From: Symsagittifera roscoffensis | Taxonomy: Eukaryota > Xenacoelomorpha > Acoela > Convolutidae | Reading direction: 5' to 3' | Length of the DNA stretch: 64,000 nucleotides | NCBI RefSeq assembly: GCF_963678635.1 | Contig: NC_087063.1 | Coordinates: forward strand, 906,287-970,286 | Shown: positions 13,201 through 28,200 of the stretch, piece by piece | How positions within the stretch are numbered: position 1 is the first letter of the stretch | Layout: each line of letters begins with the position of its first letter | Translations under genes and position numbers: made by a program | The notes under the pieces: model-generated | The model's database searches: none | What the model was told of the DNA's origin: nothing | What the model saw: only the letters and a program-made list of their open reading frames with translations

Positions 13201-16200
13201 TCCTTACAGTACAAAATTCACATGTTGACAACTTTTAAAATAGTAAACACATTTTACATGCAACCTTCACAACACAAAATATAATCTAGCCTCATTACAC
13301 ATTATTGTTCTCACTTTTTATATTAGTTTTATTGTGCAACAAATAACAAACATACTTTCAATCACTTTTTTTGCTGTTTATCGCAAAAATTGTTCGCTCA
13401 TACCACGCATATAACACAAATACAAACACAAAAAAAAACATTCAATTTCTGATTGCATTTTTTTTCGGAAGAAAATACAAAAAGCGCAAATCCGGACAGA
13501 TTATTTTACATTCATTAAATTTTTCATTAAATTGAACAACTATTCGAACGTGATCTGAAGTAAGTGTGCGCGACCTTGACCTTGAGCCTCTAGCTGTTCA
13601 GAATGAGTTGGGACTCCTACATCGACACCATCATTGGCCACGCCCCCAACGACTGCGACAAGGCGGCGATTATAGGCAAGGACGGCTCAGTGTGGACCAC
13701 GCCCGCGGGGGGCAAGGGCATCGCCATCTCGGCCGCAGAAGCCGCCGCACTCGGCAAAGCGGCTCAGACGGGCGAAGTTAGCGCACTCCAGGCTTCCGGC
13801 ATCTACCTCGAAGGTTAGAACAGAACAGAACAGACCCCACATCCAGAAAAACATTCGCTACTACTATGATAGACTGGTCCCCAAAAATAAGCAAAAAAAG
13901 CCAAAAAACGTCTAGAGTTAACAAATAAAAAATAATTATTAATCGGCAAATTTGAACTCCGAGCATCAATGAATTGACCCAATCGCTGATTTTCAAATAA
14001 TTTGCCGCATATACGCAGTTTTGTAATTACCATTTCACATCGAAATTTTTTCGTGAGACCTTAACACGTTTGCTGTTCGACGTTTGAGTTTGTCTCCCTT
14101 TTAACAAAGAAAACGGACTGAAAATGTACAACTCTAATGGACTGATTAGAGCATTTTAAGGCCTTTTCCTTGGAACACAACGAACAAAAAATCATCAAGA
14201 CATGTTGTCAATCAAACAGGAATTTAAAAAACTAATAACTGACCTTCTTTTCGTTAAACAAATTATCTATGGCGAGGTGAAGCTGCATTTAGCAAATATA
14301 AGTTCACAAACGGAAAGAGGGAACAGAGACGGAACGGAGCTCTGAATCACTTTCGTATAAATATGTACGTGCGGTACAAAAATGAATGTTGAAGCATGTC
14401 AAACTAAAAAAATAGTTTCTGAAAAACGGATTAATTCACAACTGTTCGAAAATTTCATTTAGACAGAGGCAAAGCGGAGCTTCGCACCATTTGTAATATT
14501 AAAGAATAAAGCGAATAAAAGTGGATGAAAAGCAACAAAAAATTAACTCAGGCAAAATTTTTAAAAGATAGGAAAACGTTTAATCTTCGAAAACGTTTGA
14601 AATCAGACAAATCAATCTTTTAATTAATTTTTGATTAAAAATTCTGCGAGCCAATTTTTTATACAAAGAAAAAAGAAAAATTAAATTCAATAAAAATTTA
14701 GCTGAACAAAAGTGTCGGCTAGAAATTTACAAAATAATTGAAAAGTTTTCTTCGATTTATCGAAATATAAATGACCAAAACGAAATTTATTTGGAAATAT
14801 TTCAAATCATTGAAAATGATCATGAATCAGTGAATCAAATTTCGTTCAAAAATTGTAGTCCATAACCTAGCCAACTGTTAGTTCGAAACGAGAAACGAAC
14901 GCAAAAACAAATAAAAAACTGACATGTTTTTTGAAAAAATATCAGCCCTCAAATTTTGAGGAAAAAAAAGAAGGCCTTAAACCTCTTTGAATTTCTAGAC
15001 CAATTTATGATTGAAAATTTTTTCATGAAATTACTCCAATTTGAGAAAACTGGATCAATACGGTGAGATTTTATTTCGCTAGTTCGAAATTAGTTTTTTG
15101 TGAAGTTTGCACTTTTGCTGTTCAATAGTGGAGTTTGCCTACCTTTTAACAATGGAAATGATTTGAAAAGAAATCGAAAGTCAAACCACGAAAAATCAAA
15201 ATTAAAAACTAAGCGTGAACCATTTTTGAGACGTTTTTTCTAGAAAAAAATCACCAAGATCTATTTAAGTGTCTTCACTACGTCCGTTACACTTGAAAAT
15301 CCAAAAAAAAATAACTCCGTAAAACTCTTTCAAACCAAATCAACCGCAAATCCATCAAAAACCTTTGACTAACCTACATTCATAACTTCCATACATCCAC
15401 ATTCATACATCCATATTACGTAGAAAAAAAAATGAAAAGCCCAATTGAAAAAATATAGTTCACAAAATTCGACTCAATTTGTTTTCATACAACTCATAGG
15501 AATTCACAGAAAACTCATTAAAATTATAAAATTAATCCAACTACATCATTCCTTAAGTAAAAATAGCTAGAGAATAATGAAATCTTAAAATGAAAAAATA
15601 CACAGGCGAAGCAGAGCGTGGCACCATTTGCGATGGGAAAATGAATGAACATCACAATTAACACATGAATAGACAAATGTGAACATAGCCAACTGGCAGT
15701 TGGAAAAAAGTAATGAACGCCAATTTGAGGAAACTGGATCAATAGGTAAAATTTTTATTTCGCTGGGAAATCTGATAATTAATTTCTATTTTCGCAACCA
15801 AAACTCGATCACGTCTTTTGCTGTAGCTTTACACTTTTCTGTTCGGTAGTGGACTTTGCCTTCCTTTTAACAATGCAAAAGAACTTGAAAAGAAATCACA
15901 AGTCAAACCGCGAAAAATTAAAATTGAGCGAAAACAAAAAGTAAAAAAAAAATCACCAGCAACTATATATGAGTACTCACTACTTTCATTACTCTTAAAA
16001 ACAAAAAAATTTCGAAAAAATTATTTCAAAATACAAAGATAGCAAAAAACCCAAATCTTGAAACCGAAGTAACTCAACCTTAAGAAAACTTACAAACAAA
16101 GTTGAGGCAAAGCTTCGAATTTCATGCGATAATACAAATGCATATCATGAGAACGTAACCGACTGAAAGAGATAAAACGGTACAAAAGTAAAAAAAATAT

Positions 16201-19200
16201 ATATAAAAAAAATTGATCTATCAAAAAATTTCCACCAGTTTATCAATTTTCTCCAGAAAGAAAATTCTTTTCAGGAAAATATGCCAAGAAGTAAGACAGT
16301 TAAAAGTCAATTAAGCATCAAAACAAAACTAACTAAGCAGTAAGAATGCCGACAATTCTTGAGCATACATACGTTGAGCCCAAAAAATTAAGATGAAGCC
16401 TTATTGCTTTCAAACAACGCCAAAAGAGGCCTCTTAGCCGATATATAAATAGCCAAAACCATTTAAACCGAACATAAAACGAAAAAAAAATGGACAAAAT
16501 TTTTTATTTCGCAGGGAAATCTGATTATTAATTTCCATTTTCGAAATAAGAAGTCGCTCACGTTTTTCGTGACCAGTACACTTAAGCTGTTCAATGGCGG
16601 TGTTTGCCTTCCTTTTAAAAATGGAAATGAACTGAATTTAAAAGAAATCACTAGTCAAACCGCAAAAAAATCAAAATTGAGCATCAACAATTTTTCAATT
16701 TCTTATACTGAGCCATGAAGTTTAATTTTTACGACCCATCCTAGCTGAAACACATAGAAGCATACAAAAATAAATTGCATGAATTGAATGCTGCACAAAT
16801 GATTCAGTGAATTTGTTAACAAGAAAAAAAAGTTTATGTTCCAGTTTGATAACGCTTGCTAATCGCAAGCGTAATCAATGTCCGAATTTTTAAACCAGAA
16901 AGAACCATCCTTTTGGATCCCATGCAGAAATCGCTAATTGCCTTCATGCGCAAAAAACCTCCCAGGTCAAAGATGAAAAAGAATAAGCTTTTCATAGATA
17001 CTTTTCGATGATTTGAACAACTTTAGCCATATTTCAATTAATCTAATTATGAAACTGATCAAATCTAACAAAAATTAAGATGCTTGTACCACCTAAATCT
17101 AAAACACTAAATCTAAATCTAAATCCAAGCAGCCGAAAAACTCATCTATTTCAAAATTTGTTTCATTATTAACATAAAATTTTGAGCATAAAAACAAAAA
17201 GCCTATGGAATTTCATTTACCGTGTTCAAAATTGAACTCAAAAGCTCACCCAGAGTAGAGTAGGGTGTATGAGACCAATGAAACTAAGCTGGAAGAATAA
17301 GACAAATAAAACAATTGTTGAATCAGACTGGGATGAATGAGTAACGAAAAGTAAATAAATTCGACTAGCAAAAATTTGCCGCGACCAAAAAACCTTTGTA
17401 AAATATGATTGTTTCGGAAACAGTATAACAGTTGAAAAGGTTGTCATTTGATTTGCCTGCAATTCCACTCTAGCCAGTATACTTTTTCCGAGTTCAAGAA
17501 AATGTCGGAACAAGAAAAAGAAGAAAAACGAGATAAGATATTTAGTTTAAGAATATAAAACTTTGAAGGAAGGGCGAACATATGAGCTTTTCAGCTGTTA
17601 ATAGAGAAGAGAACCTCTGTTTAGCCCCTGATTAAAATCTACAAGCATTTTTCTGTTTGTTTTTCGGTCTGCTTGCAAGACCCTCAAGCAAACAGCGAGC
17701 ACTGATCATAGTGGTCTTCGATCAATCGACCTTTCGACTGATAAAATGAGAAAAGTCTATTTCAGAGAAAGCAAAAATTTAATGGATATTTTTTACTGAT
17801 CATTTGACCTCTAAAATGGGCACTTCATTTAACTACTTGCAAGGGTTTCGAAGTTGCTCGTTGCAAGTCAGTAGGCTTATGAGCGTGCTTGCTGTTTGAT
17901 TTTGTACATGCGAGTTGTTTTCAGCAAGGGGCACCGATGCTATGATCGAAACAAGGTTGGCACGTTTTAAAACACTGTTTTAAATCAGTTTTAAATGAAG
18001 GCAACTTTTGCTGTGTGTTTTAAACCTTTTTTAATACCTTAAACCTTTTTTTAATAAATCCTAGATAAATCCTAGCCATTCAAGTGTGTGTTTATGCGTG
18101 CATGTTTTTGTTTTGTTGCAGGCGAGAAGTATCAATTCCTTAGAGGCGATGCCACCCTCATGCTCGGCAAGAAGAAGGACAAGGGCGCCATCTCCTGCCA
18201 GAGCTCCAAGACAGCCGTGGTCATAGGTCACACCAAGGAGGGCGGCTCCCAGGGCAACGTGAACAAGGGCGTGGCAGTGATTGCCGAGTACCTGGACTCA
18301 CTCGGCATGTAAGCAAGCGGCAACACAAATGACAACACAAATGACGTCACATTTTTGAACAAACAAACAGAAGAATAGTGCAACTAAACTGATGCCTCTT
18401 TTGGTTCTCAAAGAGAGCTCATTGGGCGTAAATAACTGGAACGGTGGCAAATAGCACACAGGTTTAAAAAAATAAAGCGCCATTTAAAAAAAACAACGAT
18501 ATACAAAACTGATTAAGAAGAGCTGATTGCAAGAATGAAATAACCTATTTTCAGTTCTTTGTCAAATAGATCTGAAGATAAAATTAGTAGTTGTTCTGTG
18601 GCTGAGTGCTATTTGACTTGATATGCCCTCGAGGTGTTACTGACTGTGAATGCATCTACGTGCTCAATTGCTTCTCATTAACTACTACAACTCTCTTTGA
18701 GATACTTTGATGGTGCGGCTGATTTATGATTGATTGGTAAATTTGAGTCTTTCCAAATAAATCATTGCTTGAAACTGCCTCTGACACGCAGCATTCCACG
18801 AAAGAGAAATGCGGCCATATCATAAGGCTCGCAGCAAAACGAAAAAAATAGGTTAAGACTATTTATATACGAGGAAAGGACTAGCACACAAGCTGTTCAA
18901 ATCTCTGCGGAGAACCGCTGCTGTGTTGTGTCCCTGCATTGAAATTACATGCGATTACACCAGCCCATTAGTTCAAATCTGCTCCTTTTTTTAAAAAAAA
19001 ATGCTTAATTTTTGTGCCACAAATCGCTCCACAGACTAACTAATGCAACCAAATAGAAAGGCAGTTGAAAAACAAGTTACTTTTGATCAGTTCCCAACTT
19101 GAATATTTTTTGATCTATTGCCACTAAACCAGCTGAAAATTCTTTGAATTTCAAGAATCCTTTATGATTGACTCTGTGTTGATACAAACTAACCCATCGT

Positions 19201-22200
19201 GAGAAAACTGGGAAATAATAGTCAATTTTTGCCCCATAAGGACAATGTGCAATCTCAAAACAACTGCTGTAATTTGAGATTTTTCAATCGCCGATGAGAG
19301 GAATTTCGGATTAGAGTGATTTTTCCGCGCCCATTTGAACGTCCAAGGGGCGGGAGTGGTATATTTTACACAGAAGCGAAGCTGCGCTTCGCAAACATTA
19401 GCGAGGAAAATGCAAAAAAGAGCTCTAAACAGGCAAAACAAAAAGAAATAAGAAAAAAAATACACCAGGAGATAAAGTTATGAATATCAAATTTGAGATT
19501 AGGAGTATCATGTTCTCACATCTGCTCCAAGACCGCTTGTAATTTTAACACAAGCCACCAATAAACCAGCTAAAATTCGAGAAAAAAAATATTTCAATGC
19601 TCCAGATTTGAATCTCCGACCTGGTGATTAGGAGTGTCACTCAGGTCCTCGCATCTGTGCTGCGGTCACTTGGAAGTACACTAGTGTCCCAGCTAATGCT
19701 GCATTGGATGTACCTATTTTAATAATTTTAAACATGTGTTGTACTGACACGGAAATGTGTAATTTCCATAATTCCAAAAAATGGACTTTGAACAAAACCC
19801 TAGCAAATTCTCTGCTTAAGTAGATTATCTATTTATTTTAAGGAGAAAACTAATACTTGCCTTTTCAGTTGAAATGCTTTTTTTAATCTCAGATTTGGCT
19901 GGATAGTTTTCGAAAAAAGTAAAAAAGATTCCAAAAAACTATCAAAATTCAAAAATTTGACTATTTTTTAGTCCATAAACCTTCTCTACTAAAGCATGGG
20001 AATAGCCTCTTAAATAGGGAAAAATTCCACACTCTGATTTTTACATTCCCCTTAATATCCGATTTAGCAAGTATTATAAAAAAACGGTAAAAATTTCAAA
20101 AAAAGGGTTTTTTCGAAGTCCTTATTGGCTTTTTTACGACAAAAATACGGTAAACAGATTACGCAGCGAATATCTTAGCACCATGATAATTTGAACGAAC
20201 TATCAACCTCAGATTCAGCTTTTGAAGAAAAAAGTTTCTCCAAAAAACGGGCAAATGCCACAAATTGGACTTTTTCTAATGCCACAAATTGGAATTTTTC
20301 GAATGCCATATATACAATTTTTCAAAACGCAGGGCATCGTCGCTTGCACAGGGAAGATGAACTGGTTTTTTGCTTTCGGTTTAACCCTTTATCTCCATTT
20401 CGGCAGGGTAGTTTTTGAGTTTTAAAAATTGAGTAAATTGTCAAAAATGGGCTTGTCTGAGGCCGTAACTTTTTTCTACCAAAATTAGGGAATAACCACT
20501 TGAGAAGGGGAGATTTTCAGTATTTGCCAGATCTATGCATTTACTATTTGAGAAAAAAAATCAAAAATAGGTCATAAATCCCCCTACTGAAACTTTCAAA
20601 GGCCGTAGGCAGTAAAATGAAAAGAGACTAGCAAAATTTGCAGGCATATAGAAGAGCAGCCGGTTAGTCCATCGGTACCCCTTTTTTGAAAAACTGAACA
20701 GTAGTTTTTGAGAAACATTTCAACTTCATCGAAAAATCCACAAAATTTTTCCAAAGCGTCGCAAAAACAACAAAAAATCCCATAGATTTTCAAACAGAAC
20801 CAACACTAGCCAAAAAAAGCAACAACACGGCTTAAATATGATTAAATTGAAACATACCAAAAGTGCCACCAAATGAGCACTTTTATTTGCGACTTAGATG
20901 AGAAAAAATTCTTTCCAAATAATACACTACGTTTTGCTTGTGAGGAAAGCACGGTGCAAAGAGACATTCCAAAAAGTTTTCTTCAATTTCGACTCAAAAC
21001 TTCAATTGTTTGTATGAAGCTATTTCTCTAGCCTTCAAGAAGCTAAATTTAAGGTCTTACTGCCACACACTGACCCAAAAAAAACATCCACTAGACACTT
21101 AAAGCGCTGACACTCTTTGCTTTGAGTTGTAACAAATATGCAAGGTCACTTGACCAAATCGAGCCTTATTGTTCTCAAAACTCAGAAACAAACCAACTGT
21201 TCCTTCCACTTGGTTGGAAAGCAATTTATATTCAAGTTGGTTTTCACGGAAAATCAGGCTCTACAAAGACACATTGTAAGAAATCGAGCAATATATGATA
21301 TCAAAGCCATTTCAGTTGTAATTCTGCCTGCCTGAAAAATTTGAAAGTAATTTGCGTGGTGTCATAAACAATGGTCTGCACCTTTTTGATGCTCAAACTG
21401 ATTTCATTTATTTGAAATTTTTTTTAGACAAGTAAGAATACTTTTTTATACCCCAAGGACTCTTTTAAAATTTAACTGTAGACGCATAATCTCAGTCCCC
21501 TATCCTTCTCCTCCTCTTCCCCCAGTCACCTCTTCCAAGTTGAAAAGATAAAATCGGTACATTGCTGTCGTAACTTCATACGATTTGCACATTAACTCGC
21601 TATAGTCTTAATTTTGTTCCCAGCAATTTACAAAGTGAAGGGAAGGAACTATGCCGCAAAGTTTTTTTTCTAGTCAATTTAAACCACCTCAAAAAAGGTG
21701 GTCATCATATTAAAGCCCTTTCAGTCATTACCCGGATTCTCAAAAAACAGTGTTGAGAAAAACCTGGCTAAAAATTTTCTGGTTTTCGGACTTATTGAAT
21801 CAAATTGATCAAAGGCTGGCCTCTAGACTTATTCTGCTACAATTCTAACGTCTAACGTTATTGTTCCGACTTTCGAAGACAATGATAATTTTATGCATTA
21901 TGTCCGTTTTTTTAGTAAATTGTTCTCTGTTGACGGATCTTTTTATATCTTTATCCGGAGCTCAAATTAAAAAAAATCACCCGTGATCATTTTGTTCTAA
22001 TAACCTGAGCAGAAACCCTTACGCCGGAAATTTTTTTTTGGAAAAACTTAAAATCTATTAAACATAGCCAACATACAGTTAGAAAAAGTAAGAAAACAAG
22101 AAACTCAAAAAATTGTTGATTGAAAACTTTTGAACATAGCCAACTAAAAGTTGGAAAAGAGTAATGAACGGAAGGAAACTGAAAAAAAACTTGTTTTTTC

Positions 22201-25200
22201 AAAAATTTTCAACTTTTGAATTTCAAAAAAATTAGATGGCCTTAAGACTCTTTGAACTTGTAGAAAAACTTATGATGGACACTTTTTGTTTAAATTAACC
22301 CAATTTGAGAAAACTGGATCAATACGTAAAACTTTTATTTCGCTGGGAAATCTGATAATTAGTTTTTTGTGAACTTAGTTTTTTTTTGCTGTTTAATAGT
22401 GAAGTTTGCCTGCCTTTTAACACTGGAAATGCTTTGAACTTTAAAAAATCACAATTCAAACCGCGAAAAATCAAAACAGCGTGAACAAATTCTAAGACTT
22501 TTTCCTGAACAAAAAAGATAACTAACCAGCAAAACCTATATAAGAGTACCCACTACGTTCATTACTCTTAAACAATTTTCAACACAGAGGCGAAGTTGCA
22601 CTTCGCATATACAATCAAAAATATGACCGACAACGCTACTGGGAGAAACTGAAGAGTAAAAATTTGAGTCTAAAGTTTTTTTAAGTGACGCATGCCAATT
22701 ATGAGTCTACATAAATGCTAAGTGATGCAAGCCAATTATGACGCATTAGCAGTACTAGTCAATTTGAAAAGTAATGTACCAACTAACATGCCTCAATTTA
22801 TCGAGCGGACGTATTTTAACTAGTATACGAAAAAGTTCATTAAAAACATCCGACCCTGCCCAGGTTCGAACTCTCTTATTTTGCTGCTGCTCTCCTTCAC
22901 TATCTCTACGCTAGAGATCCATGGTGCCTTGAAGCTAAAGTGCTATTTGTAATATAATAGTATGTGTTAATATGCTTAGCATTGGCTGTACTTAATAGCT
23001 GGTTATTGGTCACGTGAACACTTTCGAAGTGAACACATTTTGTAGCAACAATATTTACATCGCAACAATGTTTGCGACTTAGGTTGGAAAAAAAGAAAGT
23101 TCATACTATAACACAAGCTTTGCTTGCGTAACTAGACTAATTAAATGGCAGTTGCAACAATCAAGTATTTTGCCCTGATACGAGCAGTCTAGTTAGTTCA
23201 TATTAGAGTGCGGAAAATAAATTGAAGACAAAAATACATGAAACACTTTTTTCCGACTATTTCGTCACTTTCTAAACAAAAACATTTTAATTGGCATTAA
23301 ACTGCAGTTGGAACAATCAGGACTTCGCCTTGATACACGAGCAGTCTTGTTTTAGCTATTATAATCACTAATTCTTGCACTTTTCACCATATTCAATTGC
23401 TTTTTGAATCCCTTCTCTACCTCAGAGATTCGACCCCTTGCTACACTTGCAACTATTCTACAACATCCCCCTTGAGCTGACCGACCATAAAATATTTCCA
23501 AAAGGCACCTGTGGCTCCAATATCTACTAACTTTGAGAAGATGCGCGCCTGCTTTGAACACTGCTAGGAACATAAATATTGATACGCATCATATTTTTAA
23601 CAAAAATATCTTGTCGGCCAAATTAATGAGCTTAAAAAGAAACATCCAACACGTGCATTATTAAATTTTAAAAAGCCAAATTAAAATGACAAATTGACAA
23701 TATCGAATAAATAGTCCCGTTTTTGGTGCATAAATAACAATCAGTTTGAGCTTCATAACTCAACACGATCAAATCAAACAAGTCCAGTCTCGTATATATC
23801 TCACTGTGGTTAGAATAAATTAATGAATCACATCTGGCTCTTTGTACTTGTATAATTACTAAATAGAGTAAACCAGTTAAAAAACATTCGCATTGAATTG
23901 GTTGTACTGTAGCCTGCTAGCAATAAAGCACACAATATTCTACTATTTTACATTTGAGCACCATTCTGATTTTGCACCTTGTATCGTATACGTTAAGTAA
24001 CTTAGCTGAACCTGTACTCTACCTGTGACCATCAAAGTGAGTGAAAATCTTTGGAACACTTCGACAGAAATTTTTCACGCCCATTCCAATTTACATTGCA
24101 AATAAATCTATTCTTTTGGCCAAAAACATTTTTTTATCAGAACTCCGTAAAACCATAGCGTAGAATTTTTTTTTTCGAGATCAATTTGTACCAGTGAACA
24201 TTCGGCTGAACTACCGAAGATCTAGCCTTAAGGTTTCTTGTGCTGTAATCTCCATCTTTCCTTTAGTTAAAAAAAAAACAAATAGGAGGGCGCTCTAGAT
24301 AATCTGCGATTAGCACAAACAAAACAAAACATCCTCATGAGTCTGATGTGAGAGCTATCTTTGCTCGCTACTCGAATCAGAGGCCAGAAAAATTCCGAGC
24401 TGAGAAAAATGAAAAAAATGCATGCAGTCTGCAATTTTGCCTAAGAGCCGTTCTCTAAAGAAGTATAAGTTTCCATCAAGGATAACTGATGTTTTCAGAG
24501 CAGCAATATGAGTTGGGATTCGTACATCGACAATCTGATTGGACAGAGTGCCGATGCGAACGGAGAGCATCACGCGGACAAGGCCTGTATCATCGGAATA
24601 GATGGAAGCATGTGGACCTCTGACGGCCACCCTCACTCACTGAAGCTGAGCGCCGAGGAAGCGGCAGCTATTGGTGCATGCTTCAGTTCCAAAAACTTCA
24701 CGTCATTCATGTCGTCGGGCGTGTTTTTGGAAGGTAAGAAACAAACAACTGGCTACCTCTCATACCACCCCCCCTCAATCACATGCCTCAGGATACAATC
24801 TCAATCTACAATTGTTAAACAACTTCAGCACTTAAACTTGAAGGTCTTTCAACATTCAAATTTTGAACTCTGAACTTTCTTCAAAATAAACATAGCCATC
24901 ATACAGTTCACGCCAGTTAACAGAAAAAAAAATTAAGATGAGCTTAAAGCACTTTAAGTATTGAAACAAATTCTGATTGACACTTTTTGATAAAATTTGA
25001 TCAATTGGTAAGTTTTTATTTCGCTGGAAAATCTGGTAATTAAAATTCAGTTTCAAAATTAGAAGCCGATCACGTTTTTCGTGACTTTTACACTTTCTCT
25101 TTGATATTGGAGTGTACCTTCTTTTAGCAAAGGAAATGAAAAGCACTTGCTCGTATTACGGCGAAGTTCTGAATGTTTCGACTGCCTTTTAAGGTCTATG

Positions 25201-28200
25201 GAGCAGTAATAACATGAAAAAAAAGTAATAAAAGGGAACGGAAAAAAAATATTTAAAAATTGAGATTTTTTTGTGAATATCATTCCCTCACACGCCAATT
25301 AAAGTAGAAGAAGATAGATTTCGCTCCTATTAACAAATCAATGATGGCAAATAAGCTTCCTTCAACCAATTTGGAACGATTTCTCAGACGGATTAAATCT
25401 CCGCTCACACATTTATAGCGCGAAATATATCGCGCGTTTATTTTCCCAAACTGGCCAAAATGGCAACCTTTAAACCCCCATAACTTTACAAAAAATAATC
25501 ACCGGTGAAATATCTTTTCAAAGTGAAGACAACAATTCCTTTGAATGATTTTAAGAAAATCCGTCAAAAACGGCTAGTTAAAAAGACGAAATTTGTCTTA
25601 AAAAACCTCTGCGAGCACAAACATTCCGTTACTGTCGTTACGAAAGTCGGGACAGTAACTTCCGTCGACCTCTCTCAATGATGCAGCTTCAACTATAGCA
25701 TATGTCTACCATCCAAGCTAATCAAAAGCGAAATCAACTCCATGTTATACACCATTTTCAAAACTAGAATTCCATCACGTTTTTTGTGACCTTCTTATTT
25801 TGGCTGTTTTATAAAGTTGCCTTCCTTTTTACAAAAAAATGAACTGAAATTCAGATAAAATGGAGAATTAAACAAGAAAAAAATTAAGCCTGAACAGTTT
25901 TCATGATTTCTTCCACCAAAAAAAACGATCACTGTCTATATAAGCGTTTTCGCTACGTTCAGTGAATTTTAAAAAAATCTACTTTCAAAACTAGAAGTAG
26001 TTTACACTTTGTGCGCAATTTTCGTAAATGCAAAGCATAATTTGCCTTCTTTTTAGCAAATGAAATTCAATTAAACTTTAAAAGAAATCAAAAAAATAAA
26101 CTCAAAAGATCAAGTTTGGCATGAACAAATTTTCTGAATTTTATCTGAAAAAAAATCCACAAGACCTATACACCAATACGCCAGTCACCAAAAAACGGAT
26201 AAAATACATGCGCAGTACACAGATAGTGAAATTCATCGTTTGAGTTAGATTGGAAAAATTGAACTCATTATATACCTCAAGCGTATAATATCCCGGCTCC
26301 ACTCTGATACGAGCAGTATTTTCATGCAAATATTCAACAGATGCAACATTTATTCACATCCTTTTAAATCTTAAAATTAGGCTTCCATTCCTGCTACATT
26401 CAAAATTTCAGCAATTCTTATCAATTATATGACTGGATACATAATGAAAAGACAAGCAAACTTTACACTTAATTCTGTCAGATGCGAGAGATAGAAAGGT
26501 TCAAAGCCCTTGTATTATTTGCTTCGCTTCACTAGTGTGGTTAGAATAAAAACAGAATTTGATCAAATATAATTATTCATAAGTATAAAAACTTCCCTTT
26601 GGATGAAACTGCTTTTCTTTTATTTCAGGCATCAAATACCAGTTCTTGCGGGAGGAAGATGGAAAGTGTGTGTTTGCGAAGAAGAAGGAACACGGTGCCC
26701 TGACAATGCAAGCATCGAAAACTGCGATAACCATTGCACATACCGGGGAAGGCAAGCAACAAGGCAACTCGAACAAGGCTGTTTCAGTCATAGCTGAATA
26801 CCTTGAGAGTATGAATATGTGATGCATCTTTGGAAAATAAACAGCACTCATAAACTATAAAATATACAGGAAAGACCAACGTTTTCCGAAAAAGGCGAAT
26901 ACATACAGTCATTGAGAAAGCAAACATTCGACTTATAGTAACTACAGAAAACATTATATCGAATGAAGTATTTTGAATAAAAATTCAATATTTAATCTTA
27001 TTAAGAGCATCATGAAAGTTGTAAGGTATGAAATTTAAAGGCATCAACCAAAACCTCCCCTCCCCTCCAAATATAAACAAAAAAAGTATACACATTAGCT
27101 GAACAAGTAGCGACTCTGCTCCGACTAAAGTTGGAGCATATTGTGTTCCGACTTAAGTATGTTCCGAGTAAAGTAATTTAATAAAACAAATTAAAACTTT
27201 AGACAAGTTTAAAAAACGCAATAATTCTGAGGAAGTTTTTTTGCTCCGACCATTGAAAATGAGGAGGAACTTCTATTCGTGTGTGTTTTAGTTTTTTCTT
27301 TCCAAAAATTAATACAATCATCAGAATGGGTTGAGTGATATTCTAAAGACATTTAAAAATCAGTCGTGATTTGAAAGAGATTTAAAAATTTCACAAAATT
27401 TTTCCCAATATCGAAGAAAACCTTTGAAATTTGGAATTTGGTTTGAAATTTGGATTTTTAGTCTAAACTCGAGTGAATAAAAGTTTTTTGTCTAATTTGT
27501 AATAGGCTTATAAATAGTGCTTTTAAACCTAACCTACAGAAAACATATTCAACAGACAATTAGAAAAGAGTAAATGAACGCAAAACAGAAAAAAACTGAC
27601 TTGTTTCTAAAAAAACAGAAGGTCGAAAAACTCTTTGAATTTCAAGAATAATTTATGAATAGCACTTTTTTTTGATAAAATAAAACCCTATTTGATAAAT
27701 TTGGATTATTATGTAAAGATTTTATTCCGCAGGGAAATCTGACAACTAAATTCCATTTTCGAAACTAGAAGTCGATCACTTCTTTCGTGACTTTAACACA
27801 TTTACTGTTCGATAGCGGAGTTTGCCTTCCTTCAGCAAATGAATTAAACTTACAAAAAAACGAATGTCAAACCGCGAAAAAATAAATTTGAGCCTGAACA
27901 TTTTTTAAGACTTTTCCTGGAAAAAAATTGCGACCTATATAGGTGGTCTGAATTACATTTGTCAAATCTTAATAACTATTGCTTAGTTTTACTCATTGAA
28001 ATAAGTTATTGAAAATTATTTTAACGTTTTCCTGATAATAAAATTTTAAGAACAAAAAAAATTTGAAAAACTTTTCGAAAATGTTTTTGAATTCTTTTTT
28101 TTTCAATTTTATAATATGGAATACTTAATAGACATAATCTTTTTGAATATGGAAAGTTGTTGCCATATGCACCTAATTTACACAAATTTTTAATCTTTCA

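Larger units (their letters stand above)
13814..18121 (+). other. Profilin A intron (4.3 kb)
   Basis: GTTAGA...TTGTTGCAG. Filled with copies of the dispersed roughly 500-bp repeat family (listed separately) and one isolated copy of the satellite hairpin motif at 16852-16872. Confidence 0.9.
18480..24480. other. Spacer between the profilin genes
   Basis: No exon recognised. Contains a copy of a diverged A-rich dispersed repeat at about 19890-20640 (related to 31.78-32.45 kb), an R1 copy at 22.06-22.57 kb, a tRNA-like SINE segment at about 22.86-22.93 kb, and a repeat at about 22.98-23.11 kb shared with 57.16-57.33 kb. Confidence 0.5.
24734..26628 (+). other. Profilin B intron (1.9 kb)
   Basis: GTAAGA...TTTATTTCAG. 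Contains partial R1 copies and a 470-bp dispersed repeat shared with 56.67-57.14 kb. Confidence 0.9.

Noticed and set aside
24335-24375. Hammerhead-ribozyme-like wording (CTGATG...)
   Set aside because: The second conserved core (GAAA and stem pairing) could not be found.
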